Shown here piece after piece: positions 44,761 through 53,074 of a stretch of DNA of 64,000 nucleotides. Origin of the DNA: Fictibacillus arsenicus. Its GTDB lineage: Bacteria; Bacillota; Bacilli; Bacillales; Fictibacillaceae. The position numbers were made by a program, and so were the translations under genes. The stretch covers positions 620,001-684,000 of the forward strand of contig NZ_MQMF01000002.1 in assembly GCF_001999465.1 (NCBI RefSeq), read 5' to 3'. A model generated the notes under the pieces. That model did no database searches, had not been told where the DNA came from, and was given only the letters and a program-made list of their open reading frames with translations. Every line of letters begins with the position of its first letter. Position 1 is the first letter of the stretch.

Positions 44761-45105
44761 TTACATTTTAACCTCTTCAATAATAGAATGTCCCTCAGTC
44801 GCTTCAGAGTCAAGCCATTTCCAATTCTCGTACAGCCTGATACGCCCGTCCGGTAAGATTTCAGGAGTAGATTTACATTGTCCGCCTCTAATTTCATTTT
44901 TGGTGTTCACGTGGTTGTACCGAAACTCTAAACAATCGTCTTCCTTTACGATCCCGACCAATGTTCCTTTTATAATTTCCCCTCCACCATAAGTCGCTGT
45001 GATGATGTGACCCTCTTGTTTATATTCAAAAAAAGTCTTTGAAGAAACTTCTCCGTTATCTGTATTTTCTACTGAGACAAAGCTGCGTCCATTATAATCT
45101 ATCAT
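44761..45105 (-). CDS. Small beta-rich protein, often mislabelled N-acetylglutamate synthase
   Basis: A 114-residue soluble protein of a family common in Bacillus, with the features [18 protein letters not shown] at the start, [15 protein letters not shown] near 40-54 and LRFRYNHVN-like [15 protein letters not shown] near 60-75. It looks like a small beta-barrel. Databases often carry the name n-acetylglutamate synthase for it, but no GNAT or amino-acid kinase motif is present, so that label should not be used. AGAGGAG precedes the ATG. It is monocistronic with a terminator. Confidence 0.78.
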   Translation of the reverse strand: MIDYNGRSFVSVENTDNGEVSSKTFFEYKQEGHIITATYGGGEIIKGTLVGIVKEDDCLEFRYNHVNTKNEIRGGQCKSTPEILPDGRIRLYENWKWLDSEATEGHSIIEEVKM

Positions 45106-45204
45106 CTCGTTGCTCCTCTCGGAATTATTTTTACAATCATATCATTTTTTCTTGAGAAGGCAATTTATATCAGCCTGATTCTATACCATAATTCAATTTT
45201 ATAA

Positions 45205-45651
45205 TTAGATAAAATCTAGTATCCTGATATCTACCGAATCAATAGCACCAATTTCCTCTTTTAAATCCCATAGCATTATTTTCGAAGTTTCTTTGTTTTC
45301 TTTAAAAGGTTTAAGTTCTTCTATGTTTGCAAAGTACACGGGATTAAATTTAATTTCTCCATTTATTGTTTTTTTGGACTTTAATAAACCTTTAAACATT
45401 AAATCAGATACCATTTGTCCAGTTTCTTCATACAGTTCTCTTATTGCACATTCCTTTGGAGTTTCTCCCTCTTCTCTACTTCCTGCTGGCAGCTCCCATT
45501 GTTCACGCCAGACGTTGTAACACAAAAGGTACTTACCTTCACATTTTATTACTGCAAAGGAGCCCGCTACAGGATGATAATTATAGATTTCTTCTTCCGT
45601 CACTTTAATAAATTCAAGGAACTCTGTACCATTATTTTGGGTTGAATTCAT
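45205..45651 (-). CDS. Nudix hydrolase
   Basis: A 148-residue Nudix protein. The complete Nudix box is GSREEGETPKECAIRELYEETGQM (about residues 56-79), with the REXXEE core intact. Such enzymes hydrolyse nucleoside diphosphate derivatives with magnesium. AGGAGG precedes the ATG. It lies 20 bases downstream of the anti-sigma gene, with which it may be co-transcribed. Substrate unknown. Confidence 0.85.
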   Translation of the reverse strand: MNSTQNNGTEFLEFIKVTEEEIYNYHPVAGSFAVIKCEGKYLLCYNVWREQWELPAGSREEGETPKECAIRELYEETGQMVSDLMFKGLLKSKKTINGEIKFNPVYFANIEELKPFKENKETSKIMLWDLKEEIGAIDSVDIRILDFI

Positions 45652-45671
45652 ATGCTATCCTCCTGATAACT

Positions 45672-47111
45672 TCAATAGTTAAAAAAATATGGCCTTTCAA
45701 CTATACCTGTCTCGGCATTAATATAAACGAAACTATCCTCACCTTCGAAAACATGGACAAGAACGTAATCGGCAGATACCGTTGAATAAATAATGCCTTT
45801 TTCTACCGATTTTCCTTTTACACCTGAAACTTGCTCAGCCTTTGATTCAATTGATTCTGTACTAAGCACTTCCTTATATTTTTTAGCGAAAAATTCTTTT
45901 GTAAGCATTGGCCTGTGTGCTAAAAACATGCTGTCACCAGTTTCCGCATCAAGTTGGAGGTAATACGGTTCAGATCCCAGGAATAGCAATCTATATTCTC
46001 CGGCAAGCGGAACAAACCTGAATCTGTAGATACTTGGCTGGCCACCTATATTTTCTTGCCACATTTCAAAGTGTGCGTTATTGCCGTAAATTTTTTCAAC
46101 AAATTGTTTTGCTTTTTCCATAACTTCCTTCTTGTCTTTAGTCTTTTTATCATTCAATCTCAATGAGCTATCCGCATCAAAAATCATTCCAGAGTACCCG
46201 TTAATCTCACCATGAATACCATTGATTTCAAAGCGATAAACACCAGGAACATTATTATGAGATTTTTCTAATTCGACCTTTTCCTCCTCTATATTGAATA
46301 CTGTTCTAATTTTCTTCTCCAAATCTTTCTCACTCAACAGCTTCATCTCTGAAGGCAGCTTGTGATAGGTGTTATAAAAGTAAGCAAGCTCTTCGATTTT
46401 GTTAATCGGTTCTCCGATTCCATCAATATCCAGAATCTCTAAATAAGAACTATAGCCATGGTGGAAACTATCATACTCGCTTTGAACATGTTGAAATAAA
46501 GCTTTAGAGTGCTTTTGCAAAAGTTCAATTGCCATCACATCTGTTTCATCCTGAAGTCCCTGACTTTTTCGCTCTTTTAGACTAGTTAGCATTTCATTAA
46601 AAACCTCGGTATCCACGAAAAAATTGTAGGAGGTATTGTTAAATAAATTGCGTTCGAGCCAATTTAATTCGTTGTCCAAATCAATGATATCATCAATGGA
46701 ATCTGATAAATACAATTCACTGTTTGTTTCATACGGTCTATCCGCTATTTCATTAAGAGATCTGCTATATGAATACATCCCATTTAAAAGGGTAGCTACT
46801 TGCTCTCGATTTGCAGCATACCGGTTAATTCCTGTGACAATAATGATTGCTGCAAGAAGAACAGCAATGACTTTCATTCGCCTTAATCGGAAGTTCAGCC
46901 TGATCCGGTCATCTAGTTCCTTAGATACTTTTTCTTCCTTCTCATCAGGGAAAAGAGATACTTCAGAAAATCCGCTGCCTTTTTGATACAACTCATGGCA
47001 TCTATTGCATTCCTTTAAATGTTCTTCCACTGCACGCCTGTTTTCCGGTTTTAATTCATTTTCTTGATATAATGGATACAGATCTTCTACAAGACTGCAA
47101 TCAAGTTTCAT
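45672..47111 (-). CDS. Anti-sigma factor with zinc-finger N-terminus
   Basis: A 479-residue membrane protein. The cytoplasmic N-terminus is a zf-HC2-type anti-sigma domain: the HLKECNRCHELY motif near residues 31-42 is the HxxxCxxC zinc site. A single membrane helix is at about 78-97 (VIAVLLAAIIIVTGI). The long extracellular part (about 100-479) has PepSY-like segments (YLQLDAETGD, FVYINAETGIVERPY). Its start overlaps the sigma gene stop (ATGA), typical of cognate pairs. It should bind and hold the sigma factor until an envelope signal arrives. Confidence 0.85.
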   Translation of the reverse strand: MKLDCSLVEDLYPLYQENELKPENRRAVEEHLKECNRCHELYQKGSGFSEVSLFPDEKEEKVSKELDDRIRLNFRLRRMKVIAVLLAAIIIVTGINRYAANREQVATLLNGMYSYSRSLNEIADRPYETNSELYLSDSIDDIIDLDNELNWLERNLFNNTSYNFFVDTEVFNEMLTSLKERKSQGLQDETDVMAIELLQKHSKALFQHVQSEYDSFHHGYSSYLEILDIDGIGEPINKIEELAYFYNTYHKLPSEMKLLSEKDLEKKIRTVFNIEEEKVELEKSHNNVPGVYRFEINGIHGEINGYSGMIFDADSSLRLNDKKTKDKKEVMEKAKQFVEKIYGNNAHFEMWQENIGGQPSIYRFRFVPLAGEYRLLFLGSEPYYLQLDAETGDSMFLAHRPMLTKEFFAKKYKEVLSTESIESKAEQVSGVKGKSVEKGIIYSTVSADYVLVHVFEGEDSFVYINAETGIVERPYFFNY

Positions 47112-47596
47112 CTTCTTTCCTCCTCTCCTTCAAGATAGAATTCCTTGAACTTCTTTTTTGCCCGATGAATGCCTACCTTGATGTTGCCTTCTGTCTGGTT
47201 TAGGATCTCTGCCATCTCATTGAGTGAAAAACCTTGTTCTCTTAAAACCAGCAGCGATCTTTCTTTTTCTGTCAGCCTTTGAAGTGTTTGCTTGATCATC
47301 ATTTCTGTTTCTATGTTTCGAGTGGTACCCTCAGATTGAAGTTCAGGCTCTGCAAAAGGAATCTCATTCTTCCGTGAAAATTTTCCCGATTCATTCAAAT
47401 ATGTATTTCTCGCAATTTTAAAAAGCCACGTTTTAAGGGAGGAATCACCACGAAACCCGCCATATCCCTTGAAAGCTTTTATGAATGTATCATGCGTAAG
47501 TTCCTCTGCAATCGTACGGCTTCGGCACATATTGCGGAGATAACGGAAGATTGGTTCTTTATAGGCCTGATACATCTCTTCAAGCGGATCTGCCAT
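47108..47596 (-). CDS. ECF-type RNA polymerase sigma factor
   Basis: About 162 residues. Region 2 is visible (FRYLRNMCRSRTIAEELTHDTFIKAF near residues 16-42), with the -10-reading part ending in LKTWLFKIARNTY. Region 4 has the helix-turn-helix SLNEMAEILNQTEGNIKVGIHRAKKK near 125-150. ECF sigma factors of this sort in Bacillus respond to envelope stress. ATG 47596 is chosen because GGAGGAG lies eight bases upstream. A matching ECF promoter is upstream, consistent with autoregulation, and the anti-sigma gene overlaps downstream. The exact subgroup was not determined. Confidence 0.88.
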   Translation of the reverse strand: MADPLEEMYQAYKEPIFRYLRNMCRSRTIAEELTHDTFIKAFKGYGGFRGDSSLKTWLFKIARNTYLNESGKFSRKNEIPFAEPELQSEGTTRNIETEMMIKQTLQRLTEKERSLLVLREQGFSLNEMAEILNQTEGNIKVGIHRAKKKFKEFYLEGEEERR

Positions 47597-47621
47597 GTTC
47601 TTCTCTCCTCCCACTGGTAAT

Positions 47622-47647
47622 GACAAACGAAAATGGAAAAGGTTACA
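47622..47647 (-). promoter_or_regulatory. Candidate autoregulatory ECF promoter
   Basis: On the minus strand TGTAACC (a typical ECF -35) is followed after 17 bases by GTC, close to the CGTC-type -10 of ECF sigma factors. It ends 26 bases before the sigma gene start, which leaves a short leader. Confidence 0.5.
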
Positions 47648-47713
47648 AAAAAATTTTTAACTCTTTTTTATTTCGGATATCAGAACAAGAAGGTTGATTA
47701 ATCCAAAATAAAA

Positions 47714-47742
47714 AGTGCACCTCTTTCTTACAGAAATGCACT
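47714..47742 (-). terminator. Terminator-like repeat, copy 2
   Basis: AGTGCACCTCT pairs with AGAAATGCACT (one mismatch and a wobble) around TTCTTAC, and TTTTATTTT follows on the minus strand. It ends the Nudix gene upstream. Confidence 0.7.
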
Positions 47743-47774
47743 CAATGTGAATTAAAGCATTATTTTATTTGTAT

Positions 47775-48317
47775 TTAAGCGAGATAATCCTTAGCCATAA
47801 AATAAGCGTGTGCTGTGAATAGTTGTGTTTTCAATTGGTTCGTTCTAATTAAATCTCCCAGAATACTAAAATCAAATAACCGAACCTCTATTTCTTCTGT
47901 TGCATCTAGATTTTGTTCAAATTCTTGATAGGCATCCATTATGAGAAAAGTAATGACTTTGTTGTTTTGTGTAGCAGGATTGACCATAAACTCTCCTAAT
48001 TTAATTGGCTTTAACTTTGAAGTGAATCCCGTTTCTTCCCTTACTTCTCTAAGGATGCCTTCTTCGTATGTTTCATTCTCTTCCATTTTCCCAGCCGGGA
48101 TTTCTAAAAAAACATCATCCCCCGCATAACGATATTGCTCCACGAGCACTATCTTATTTTCTTTCGTCACAACAACAGCATTCACCCAATCAGCATATTC
48201 ATTTATGTAATAACCATCTACAATATGTCCGTTTGGCAGTTCACATCTGTCTTTTCTCAAGTTACCAAATGGTGTTTTATAAAAATATTCCGAGCTTAAA
48301 GTTCTCCACTTTTTCAT
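47775..48317 (-). CDS. Nudix hydrolase, ADP-ribose pyrophosphatase-like
   Basis: A 180-residue Nudix protein closely resembling the ADP-ribose/ADP-sugar pyrophosphatase branch: NAVVVTKENKIVLVEQYRYAGDDVFLEIPAG precedes the Nudix box GKMEENETYEEGILREVREETGF (about 76-98), with REXXEE complete. It hydrolyses nucleoside diphosphate sugars to phosphate products in the cytoplasm. The gene is followed by a terminator and preceded by a DUF4181 gene, both on the minus strand. Confidence 0.85.
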   Translation of the reverse strand: MKKWRTLSSEYFYKTPFGNLRKDRCELPNGHIVDGYYINEYADWVNAVVVTKENKIVLVEQYRYAGDDVFLEIPAGKMEENETYEEGILREVREETGFTSKLKPIKLGEFMVNPATQNNKVITFLIMDAYQEFEQNLDATEEIEVRLFDFSILGDLIRTNQLKTQLFTAHAYFMAKDYLA

Positions 48318-48339
48318 ATGCAGCCTCTCTTAAATTTAT

Positions 48340-48768
48340 TTAAACCAATCCAAAAAAGTTAGTCGTATATGTCAAAAACAACAAAATAGATATGAACACT
48401 AATTGGACAATCGTAAACTTATAATCATTTCTATCCTCAGCGTATTTCCGCTCCATAATAGCTCTTGCCATTTCCGTAACGATGATAAAAAGAAACAGAA
48501 TCACGTATGTTTCCAAAAACCAAAGTTTTTCTAACCCTTTTTGCATGCGCATAATGTTGATCGTCGTACTGATGATTAGTAATAAAAGAAACGTAATTCT
48601 AATCATCCAATCTATTTTTTTGTGTTTATGATTCACATGGTTGTATGAAAAGAACTTCTTCTTTTCAACCTTAAGCCACTTCCTCATAACCTTATTAAAT
48701 ATGTAGATGAATAGACTATATATGGCCAGGAGCAGTAAAACATTCAGCAAAAAATGATCCAACACCAC
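48340..48768 (-). CDS. DUF4181 membrane protein
   Basis: A 142-residue protein with four predicted membrane helices (about residues 7-24, 53-70, 82-100, 118-140) and a basic loop between the first two. The segment KWLKVEKKKFFSYNHVNHKHKKIDW is typical of DUF4181 proteins of Bacillaceae. No function is known for the family. AGGAGG lies before the GTG start. It is 22 bases upstream of the Nudix gene in the same direction. Confidence 0.75.
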   Translation of the reverse strand: MVLDHFLLNVLLLLAIYSLFIYIFNKVMRKWLKVEKKKFFSYNHVNHKHKKIDWMIRITFLLLLIISTTINIMRMQKGLEKLWFLETYVILFLFIIVTEMARAIMERKYAEDRNDYKFTIVQLVFISILLFLTYTTNFFGLV

Positions 48769-48795
48769 TTCCTCCTTTATTTATAGTCCGCACAC

Positions 48796-49362
48796 TTAAG
48801 CACCAACACTTTGTGATATCTTAACGATTTTTTCGATAACAGATCGAATATCATCTGAGTTTTCGATTACAAACAAATGATCTGCTTCTCCTTCTGCTGG
48901 AGTTAAGATATCTCCTTTATTCGTCTCATTCTCTTGGCGAGTCAGAACGTCCTCAAACGTTGAAGCGACCCGTAATACATTTTTACTTCGATTGCTTTTT
49001 GCAATTCTCTCTTCAAGAACATGAGTTGGGATTTCAAAGTTAACTATTATACTTGTAAATCCTTTTTCATGGTAATAAGCAATCTGGTCCAACCTGCTTT
49101 TCCGGCTTCTGTGGGAGTTACAACGAATGATATGGCAATTCGTTTCATTAACTGCATAGTCCACAATCGTTTGTGTGATCGCATACTTGATTACATTCGG
49201 CCCTTCCTTCGGTAACAATGTCTGGTAATAAGAATGCAGGAATTCAGCATGGTTACCTTGATCGATCACAACTGAGTTATGTAGTTCTTTTTCTAATGCT
49301 TTAGCAAAAGTAGTTTTTCCGCTATGCGTTTTACCTACTGTCATGATTACTAGTCTATTCAT
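48796..49362 (-). CDS. P-loop kinase-like ATP-binding protein
   Basis: A 188-residue protein with Walker A GKTHSGKTTFAKAL at residues 10-23 and a likely lid segment rich in basic residues (HRSRKSRLDQI near 104-114). It belongs to the AAA_33/zeta-toxin-like nucleotide kinase group, enzymes that phosphorylate small substrates or nucleotides. No partner antitoxin is nearby, so a metabolic or repair kinase is more likely than a toxin. AAAGGA lies upstream of the ATG. Substrate unknown. Confidence 0.75.
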   Translation of the reverse strand: MNRLVIMTVGKTHSGKTTFAKALEKELHNSVVIDQGNHAEFLHSYYQTLLPKEGPNVIKYAITQTIVDYAVNETNCHIIRCNSHRSRKSRLDQIAYYHEKGFTSIIVNFEIPTHVLEERIAKSNRSKNVLRVASTFEDVLTRQENETNKGDILTPAEGEADHLFVIENSDDIRSVIEKIVKISQSVGA

Positions 49363-49378
49363 AATTAGCCTTTTTCCT

Positions 49379-49828
49379 TTATCTTTTTATTTTCTTCAAC
49401 ACGAATATAATTAGAAAAATTGTAATGGCGGACAAGATTAAAAGTGTTGCAGCCATGTCTGAACTTTTATCTTCTGAAGGGTCTTCGTTTCCGAACGTAT
49501 ACTTTTTCTCTCTTATAGCCTTTTTATATTTACCGCTGCCGTCTTCCACCGCAATGGCTTCATCTGTACTAACATCTTTAATTGAGTAATACTTGGTTCC
49601 TTTCTCATAAACATTTGAAAAGTTGCCAGGCTGCTCGTACATATCTGAATATCTCATAACCTTCCCGATTTCTTTATCTATCTCTGTAACATACTCATCG
49701 TTGACGATATAAATGTAACCATCCCAAACGACAAACGGATACGCCCAGGAAGTTGCAAGTGATTTCGATGGAACGATTAATGTACAAAATAGACCAACTA
49801 ATAACAAAAAAGAGAGCTTGTGTTTCAC
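49379..49828 (-). CDS. Exported membrane-anchored protein, unknown
   Basis: About 149 residues starting at GTG 49828, with GGGAGGG six bases upstream. It begins with a signal peptide (LSFLLLVGLFCTLIVPSKSLATS) and ends with a membrane helix and basic tail (AATLLILSAITIFLIIFVLKKIKR). The segment in between is tyrosine-rich. The topology is extracellular with a C-terminal anchor. No family recognised. Confidence 0.65.
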   Translation of the reverse strand: MKHKLSFLLLVGLFCTLIVPSKSLATSWAYPFVVWDGYIYIVNDEYVTEIDKEIGKVMRYSDMYEQPGNFSNVYEKGTKYYSIKDVSTDEAIAVEDGSGKYKKAIREKKYTFGNEDPSEDKSSDMAATLLILSAITIFLIIFVLKKIKR

Positions 49829-49885
49829 ATTAATCCCTCCCGAGAAAAAAATGGGGTATTGCACCCAATTCATATATACATCTGT

Positions 49886-50299
49886 TTATTTGGATAATTT
49901 ACTCAGCTGTACCTCAACACTGTTTTTGAGATGGTTATATTGATTAAGGTTTGTGTCCATGAATGCCTCTTCTCTGTTTGAAGGGATGTCCTCGTAATTT
50001 ATGCTTTCACTGAATTGAGATTCTGTAAAATCATAGCGTTTATGATCAATAACATTATAATAATGCCAACCCTCAGCTAACTGAGTTTTGTGTATTTCCC
50101 CACCTAAAGTATCTTGAACCACTAAAGATGTTACTCCACATTGTCCTTTTGCCGGATTATTAAAACTCCATTTTGAACTTGATTTTAATGACCATGCTTT
50201 ATTTAAAGCATTCAATAACTCTAATTTGGTAAAGGTTGAGATTGTACCTATTGTTTTATCATTTAGATTAAGGAGATGAACTACATTTCTCTTCTTCAA
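49886..50299 (-). CDS. yunG: YunG-family protein
   Basis: About 137 residues matching the YunG family: WSLKSSSKWSFNNPAKGQCGVTSLVVQDTLGGEI (about residues 36-69) is its hallmark, with a conserved cysteine in GQCGVT and a histidine in GWHYYN. This cysteine/histidine arrangement may be catalytic, as in papain-like folds, but no activity is proven. TTG 50299 follows GGAGGG at a five-base distance; upstream ATGs in the frame lie inside the ribosome site region. The family call is good; function unknown. Confidence 0.8.
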   Translation of the reverse strand: MKKRNVVHLLNLNDKTIGTISTFTKLELLNALNKAWSLKSSSKWSFNNPAKGQCGVTSLVVQDTLGGEIHKTQLAEGWHYYNVIDHKRYDFTESQFSESINYEDIPSNREEAFMDTNLNQYNHLKNSVEVQLSKLSK

Positions 50300-50338
50300 A
50301 TTATCCCTCCAAAACATCACAGTATATTAACCGAGCTA

Positions 50339-50791
50339 TTATTCACTCAAATGATTCTCAATTGTATTTTTCAAATCTTTACTTTCAATATAATAAACGT
50401 ATGTGCCATCTTTGAAATTACTTCCCGAAGCAATGACTTTAAATGTATTTTCTCCTTTGTACCCAATATAGAAATTGTTTCCGGACGATTTTTCATCAAC
50501 AATAATGTAAGAGCCTGAGATTTTTTCTTCTAAGTCTCCATTCGTTAAAATAGGTTCCAAGTTCTCTTTTTCTTCTGAAAGAAATTTTGCATTATTATAT
50601 TCCTCTTCTAGTTTTTTTAATAAGTTTTTGTTTTCCATAAGACGAATGTCTTTTACTAAATTTCCGTTAACATGTATTTTAAGAGTTCCAAAAGTTATGT
50701 CTTCTATATCGAGCTTTTTAATCCCTTTGTCTGAACAAGCTGTATTAATGACTAGTAGTGCAAAAATAAAAAAGAATAAAAGTTTCCTCAA
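50339..50791 (-). CDS. Lipoprotein of unknown function
   Basis: About 150 residues beginning MRKLLFFFIFALLV, with a lipobox NTAC near residue 17-20. The mature protein is polar, with a mixed alpha/beta appearance and many lysines and glutamates. It starts at TTG 50791 after GAGGG, and the in-frame ATG 50797 overlaps that site. It lies 39 bases upstream of the YunG gene and 19 bases downstream of a GNAT gene, all on the minus strand. No motif. Confidence 0.65.
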   Translation of the reverse strand: MRKLLFFFIFALLVINTACSDKGIKKLDIEDITFGTLKIHVNGNLVKDIRLMENKNLLKKLEEEYNNAKFLSEEKENLEPILTNGDLEEKISGSYIIVDEKSSGNNFYIGYKGENTFKVIASGSNFKDGTYVYYIESKDLKNTIENHLSE

Positions 50792-50810
50792 TCCCATCCC
50801 TCACTTATTT

Positions 50811-51410
50811 CTATCTGAATTTTTCAGCAAACTCTATAGAATTGCGATGTAATTTTAAATAATCTTCTTGAAGAATGCCATAAACCGCACAATTTTTATA
50901 TTGATCCTTGCTATTGCGGATCATGTGTCTGATTACTCCCTCGTGTATCATCCCAACCTTCCTCATAATCTTTCCTGAAGCTGGGTTATCGGTGTTATGA
51001 GCTGCTGATATCTTATGGATATTCATCGTCCTGAAACCAAATTCCACAACCGCTCTCAAGGCTTCAGTTCCATAGCCTTGATTCCACCATCTATATCCGA
51101 CTGAGTAGCTTACCTCACAGTTTTCCGTGGCACTGTCGAAATCATATAAATCAATTTCTCCAATAAGCTCACTGGTCTCTTTCACCTCAATAGCCCAGTA
51201 ACAAAATTCCTTACTTTCATATTGGCTTACAATCTTAGAAACTCTCTCAATTGTTTCCGAAACGGATTTGTGTGCAGGGTTGATGCGATTGTCAGCGACT
51301 CGTTCGTCTGACAGCCAATGGTCAAATGCACATTGAACATCAGTCATCTCAAACTTTCTTAGGATTAAATGCTCTGTTTCTATTTTCGGGGTTCCTGTAA
51401 AATCAATCAT
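50811..51410 (-). CDS. GNAT acetyltransferase, RimJ/RimL type
   Basis: A 199-residue GNAT protein. It opens with the RimJ/RimL-type TEHLILRKFEMTDVQ, has a middle segment VSYSVGYRWWNQGYGTEALRAV (acetyl-CoA motif Q/R-x-x-G-x-G/A), and ends with NPASGKIMRKVGMIHEGVIR, a typical motif B. These enzymes acetylate protein N-termini or antibiotics. Substrate unknown. A good ribosome site precedes the ATG. Confidence 0.82.
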   Translation of the reverse strand: MIDFTGTPKIETEHLILRKFEMTDVQCAFDHWLSDERVADNRINPAHKSVSETIERVSKIVSQYESKEFCYWAIEVKETSELIGEIDLYDFDSATENCEVSYSVGYRWWNQGYGTEALRAVVEFGFRTMNIHKISAAHNTDNPASGKIMRKVGMIHEGVIRHMIRNSKDQYKNCAVYGILQEDYLKLHRNSIEFAEKFR

Positions 51411-51450
51411 TTTTCACCTTCCATTATTTTACTCTAAAGTTCAATGAAAA

Positions 51451-51481
51451 GGTGCACTTCTCCTTCTTAGAGAACTGCACC
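51451..51481 (-). terminator. Terminator-like repeat, copy 3, overlapping the HAD gene end
   Basis: GGTGCACTTCTC pairs with GAGAACTGCACC with one mismatch around CTTCTTA. The HAD gene stop codon (51467-51469) lies in the loop, so the hairpin serves as both coding tail and terminator. The loop shares its CTTCTT with other copies. Confidence 0.65.
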
Positions 51482-52111
51482 GCTTTCTTCCGTTACATAG
51501 AGTTTTACAAGCTCAGCGAATGTATCGATAGACTCGTCATAATAATTTACCTGTCCGAATCCATATTTGGCATAAACAAAAGGAACGCCAGCGTATTTCG
51601 CTGCTTTACAATCTCCTTCTGTATCCCCTACATATATAGGATCAGATAAGTTATTTCTTTGGATAATCAGTTTGATATTCTCGCCTTTTGAAAGTCCGGT
51701 TCTCCCTGGATTCTCAAAATCTAAGAAATACTTTTCCAACTTATGAAACTCATAAAAGGATTCGATATAGCCATCCTGACAGTTACTTACGATATAAAGC
51801 TTGTATTTTTTCGAAAGCTTTTTCAGTACTTCTTCCACATGGGGATAAAGCTTGCCTCCGTGTTTCTTTAAGTATCCCTGTTCGGCATCACAGCACTCTT
51901 TGATCACTTGTGTACGGATATCCTCATTTAAATCAGGAAACAACTTTACACTGATCTCATGCATCTGTAATCCCATCGTACTTTCAAAATCGGACCGTGT
52001 TAATTCTGACTTAATTTGTTCGTGATCTTTGATGCGACTATTCCACGCATCTAGAACGGTATCGATCGGATCCCAAATGGTCCCATCTAGATCAAAAATG
52101 ATGCTATCCAT
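51467..52111 (-). CDS. HAD-superfamily phosphatase
   Basis: About 214 residues. The nucleophile motif FDLDGT is at residues 6-11, motif II (VSNCQDG) near 108, and motif III/IV (YVGDTEGDCKAAKYAG) near 160, all typical of HAD subfamily IA phosphatases. It should hydrolyse a phosphorylated metabolite in the cytoplasm. ATG 52111 has AGGTGA eight bases upstream; a longer frame begins at 52141. Its last codons form part of a terminator-like repeat. Substrate unknown. Confidence 0.85.
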   Translation of the reverse strand: MDSIIFDLDGTIWDPIDTVLDAWNSRIKDHEQIKSELTRSDFESTMGLQMHEISVKLFPDLNEDIRTQVIKECCDAEQGYLKKHGGKLYPHVEEVLKKLSKKYKLYIVSNCQDGYIESFYEFHKLEKYFLDFENPGRTGLSKGENIKLIIQRNNLSDPIYVGDTEGDCKAAKYAGVPFVYAKYGFGQVNYYDESIDTFAELVKLYVTEESGAVL

Positions 52112-52144
52112 ATCCTTCTTCACCTCTTTCTGCTCATTCACAAC

Positions 52145-52456
52145 TTAAGGTCCTGTACCCGCTGAAACAACCTCGTAACCTTCATCGTTTTTCTTCACAT
52201 AAAAGATGGTTGCTGTCATTCCTGTTTCGCTATCGAAATCATGCCAGGTCACGTCGAACCTTTCACCATATTCGGGATCACTGCCGTTCTTCTCTATGTA
52301 CGCTATGAAACTCTGATAGGGATGTCCTCTCTCTACTAAATCTGCCCGAATGGCCGATTCTTGACTGTCACTATCGTGAACGGATGGTGCCAGCAACGGA
52401 GGAAAGATAAATAAACTTAGAATGATGAATAATACAATAAATATCTTTCTATTCAT
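52145..52456 (-). CDS. Small exported protein
   Basis: A 103-residue protein with an N-terminal hydrophobic helix (IFIVLFIILSLFIFPPLLA), probably a signal anchor or cleaved signal, and an acidic extracellular domain with WHDFDSETGMTATIFYV. GGTGGG precedes the ATG. It lies between the Nudix and HAD genes, with 9- and 33-base gaps, so the three form a compact minus-strand unit. No family recognised. Confidence 0.6.
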   Translation of the reverse strand: MNRKIFIVLFIILSLFIFPPLLAPSVHDSDSQESAIRADLVERGHPYQSFIAYIEKNGSDPEYGERFDVTWHDFDSETGMTATIFYVKKNDEGYEVVSAGTGP

Positions 52457-52465
52457 TCAACCCAC

Positions 52466-52951
52466 CTAAACGGTCCTTTCCAGCTTTAATTTAAACTCCG
52501 GTTTTGTCACATAGTCCTTGTAATGAATGTTTCCATTTTTTTTTAAGAAATCTTTCAAGCGGGTTCGAATCGCTTCCTCTTTAACGAAATCTAATACTTG
52601 TTCAATCGGCACCCATCGGCTTTCCGTGGTTTCCCCTTCTTGAATGTCCAATTCTCCTCCGACTGGTCTGCAGACGAAGTCGAACATCACTTTTGTTGGA
52701 ATGTGTGTTACTCCATCGTGCCCTATGTATTCACATGTGTTGGAATAGACTCCTGATAGATGTGAGACCTCTATGTCGATGCCGCTCTCTTCCTTCGTTT
52801 CTCTGATGATTGCATCCATTAGGCTTTCCCCGTTTTCAACCTGTCCGCCAGGGAACACCCAGCCTTCATCATGTGTTTTTACCAATAAAATGTTTCCATG
52901 AGCATCTTCTACCCATGCACCTACTGCTACGATATGAGTTGGCATCGCCAT
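52466..52951 (-). CDS. Nudix hydrolase
   Basis: A 161-residue Nudix protein. The Nudix box GGQVENGESLMDAIIRETKEESGIDI (about 35-60) is intact, preceded by NILLVKTHDEGWVFPGG, a typical first strand. AGGAGG lies before the ATG. Substrate unknown; small Nudix proteins of this length often hydrolyse oxidised nucleotides or nucleotide sugars. It is the first gene of a small minus-strand unit with the exported protein and the HAD phosphatase. Confidence 0.85.
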   Translation of the reverse strand: MAMPTHIVAVGAWVEDAHGNILLVKTHDEGWVFPGGQVENGESLMDAIIRETKEESGIDIEVSHLSGVYSNTCEYIGHDGVTHIPTKVMFDFVCRPVGGELDIQEGETTESRWVPIEQVLDFVKEEAIRTRLKDFLKKNGNIHYKDYVTKPEFKLKLERTV

Positions 52952-53046
52952 AAATGTTACCTCCTATGATTCTCTGTTTCTATTATCATCATAGTATGTA
53001 TTTCAATTTATTTACATAACAGGAAGATGATAGATACATGATAAAA

Positions 53047-53074
53047 AAACAGCACTTCATCAAGAAGGCTGTTT
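53047..53074 (-). terminator. Hairpin overlapping the end of the GNAT gene
   Basis: A seven-base perfect stem (AAACAGC with GCTGTTT) whose loop contains the GNAT stop codon (53060-53062); the minus strand ends in a seven-T run. It acts as a terminator. Confidence 0.6.

Noticed and set aside
44761-45105. N-acetylglutamate synthase
   Set aside because: This label is common for the family but no acetyltransferase or amino-acid kinase motif is present.
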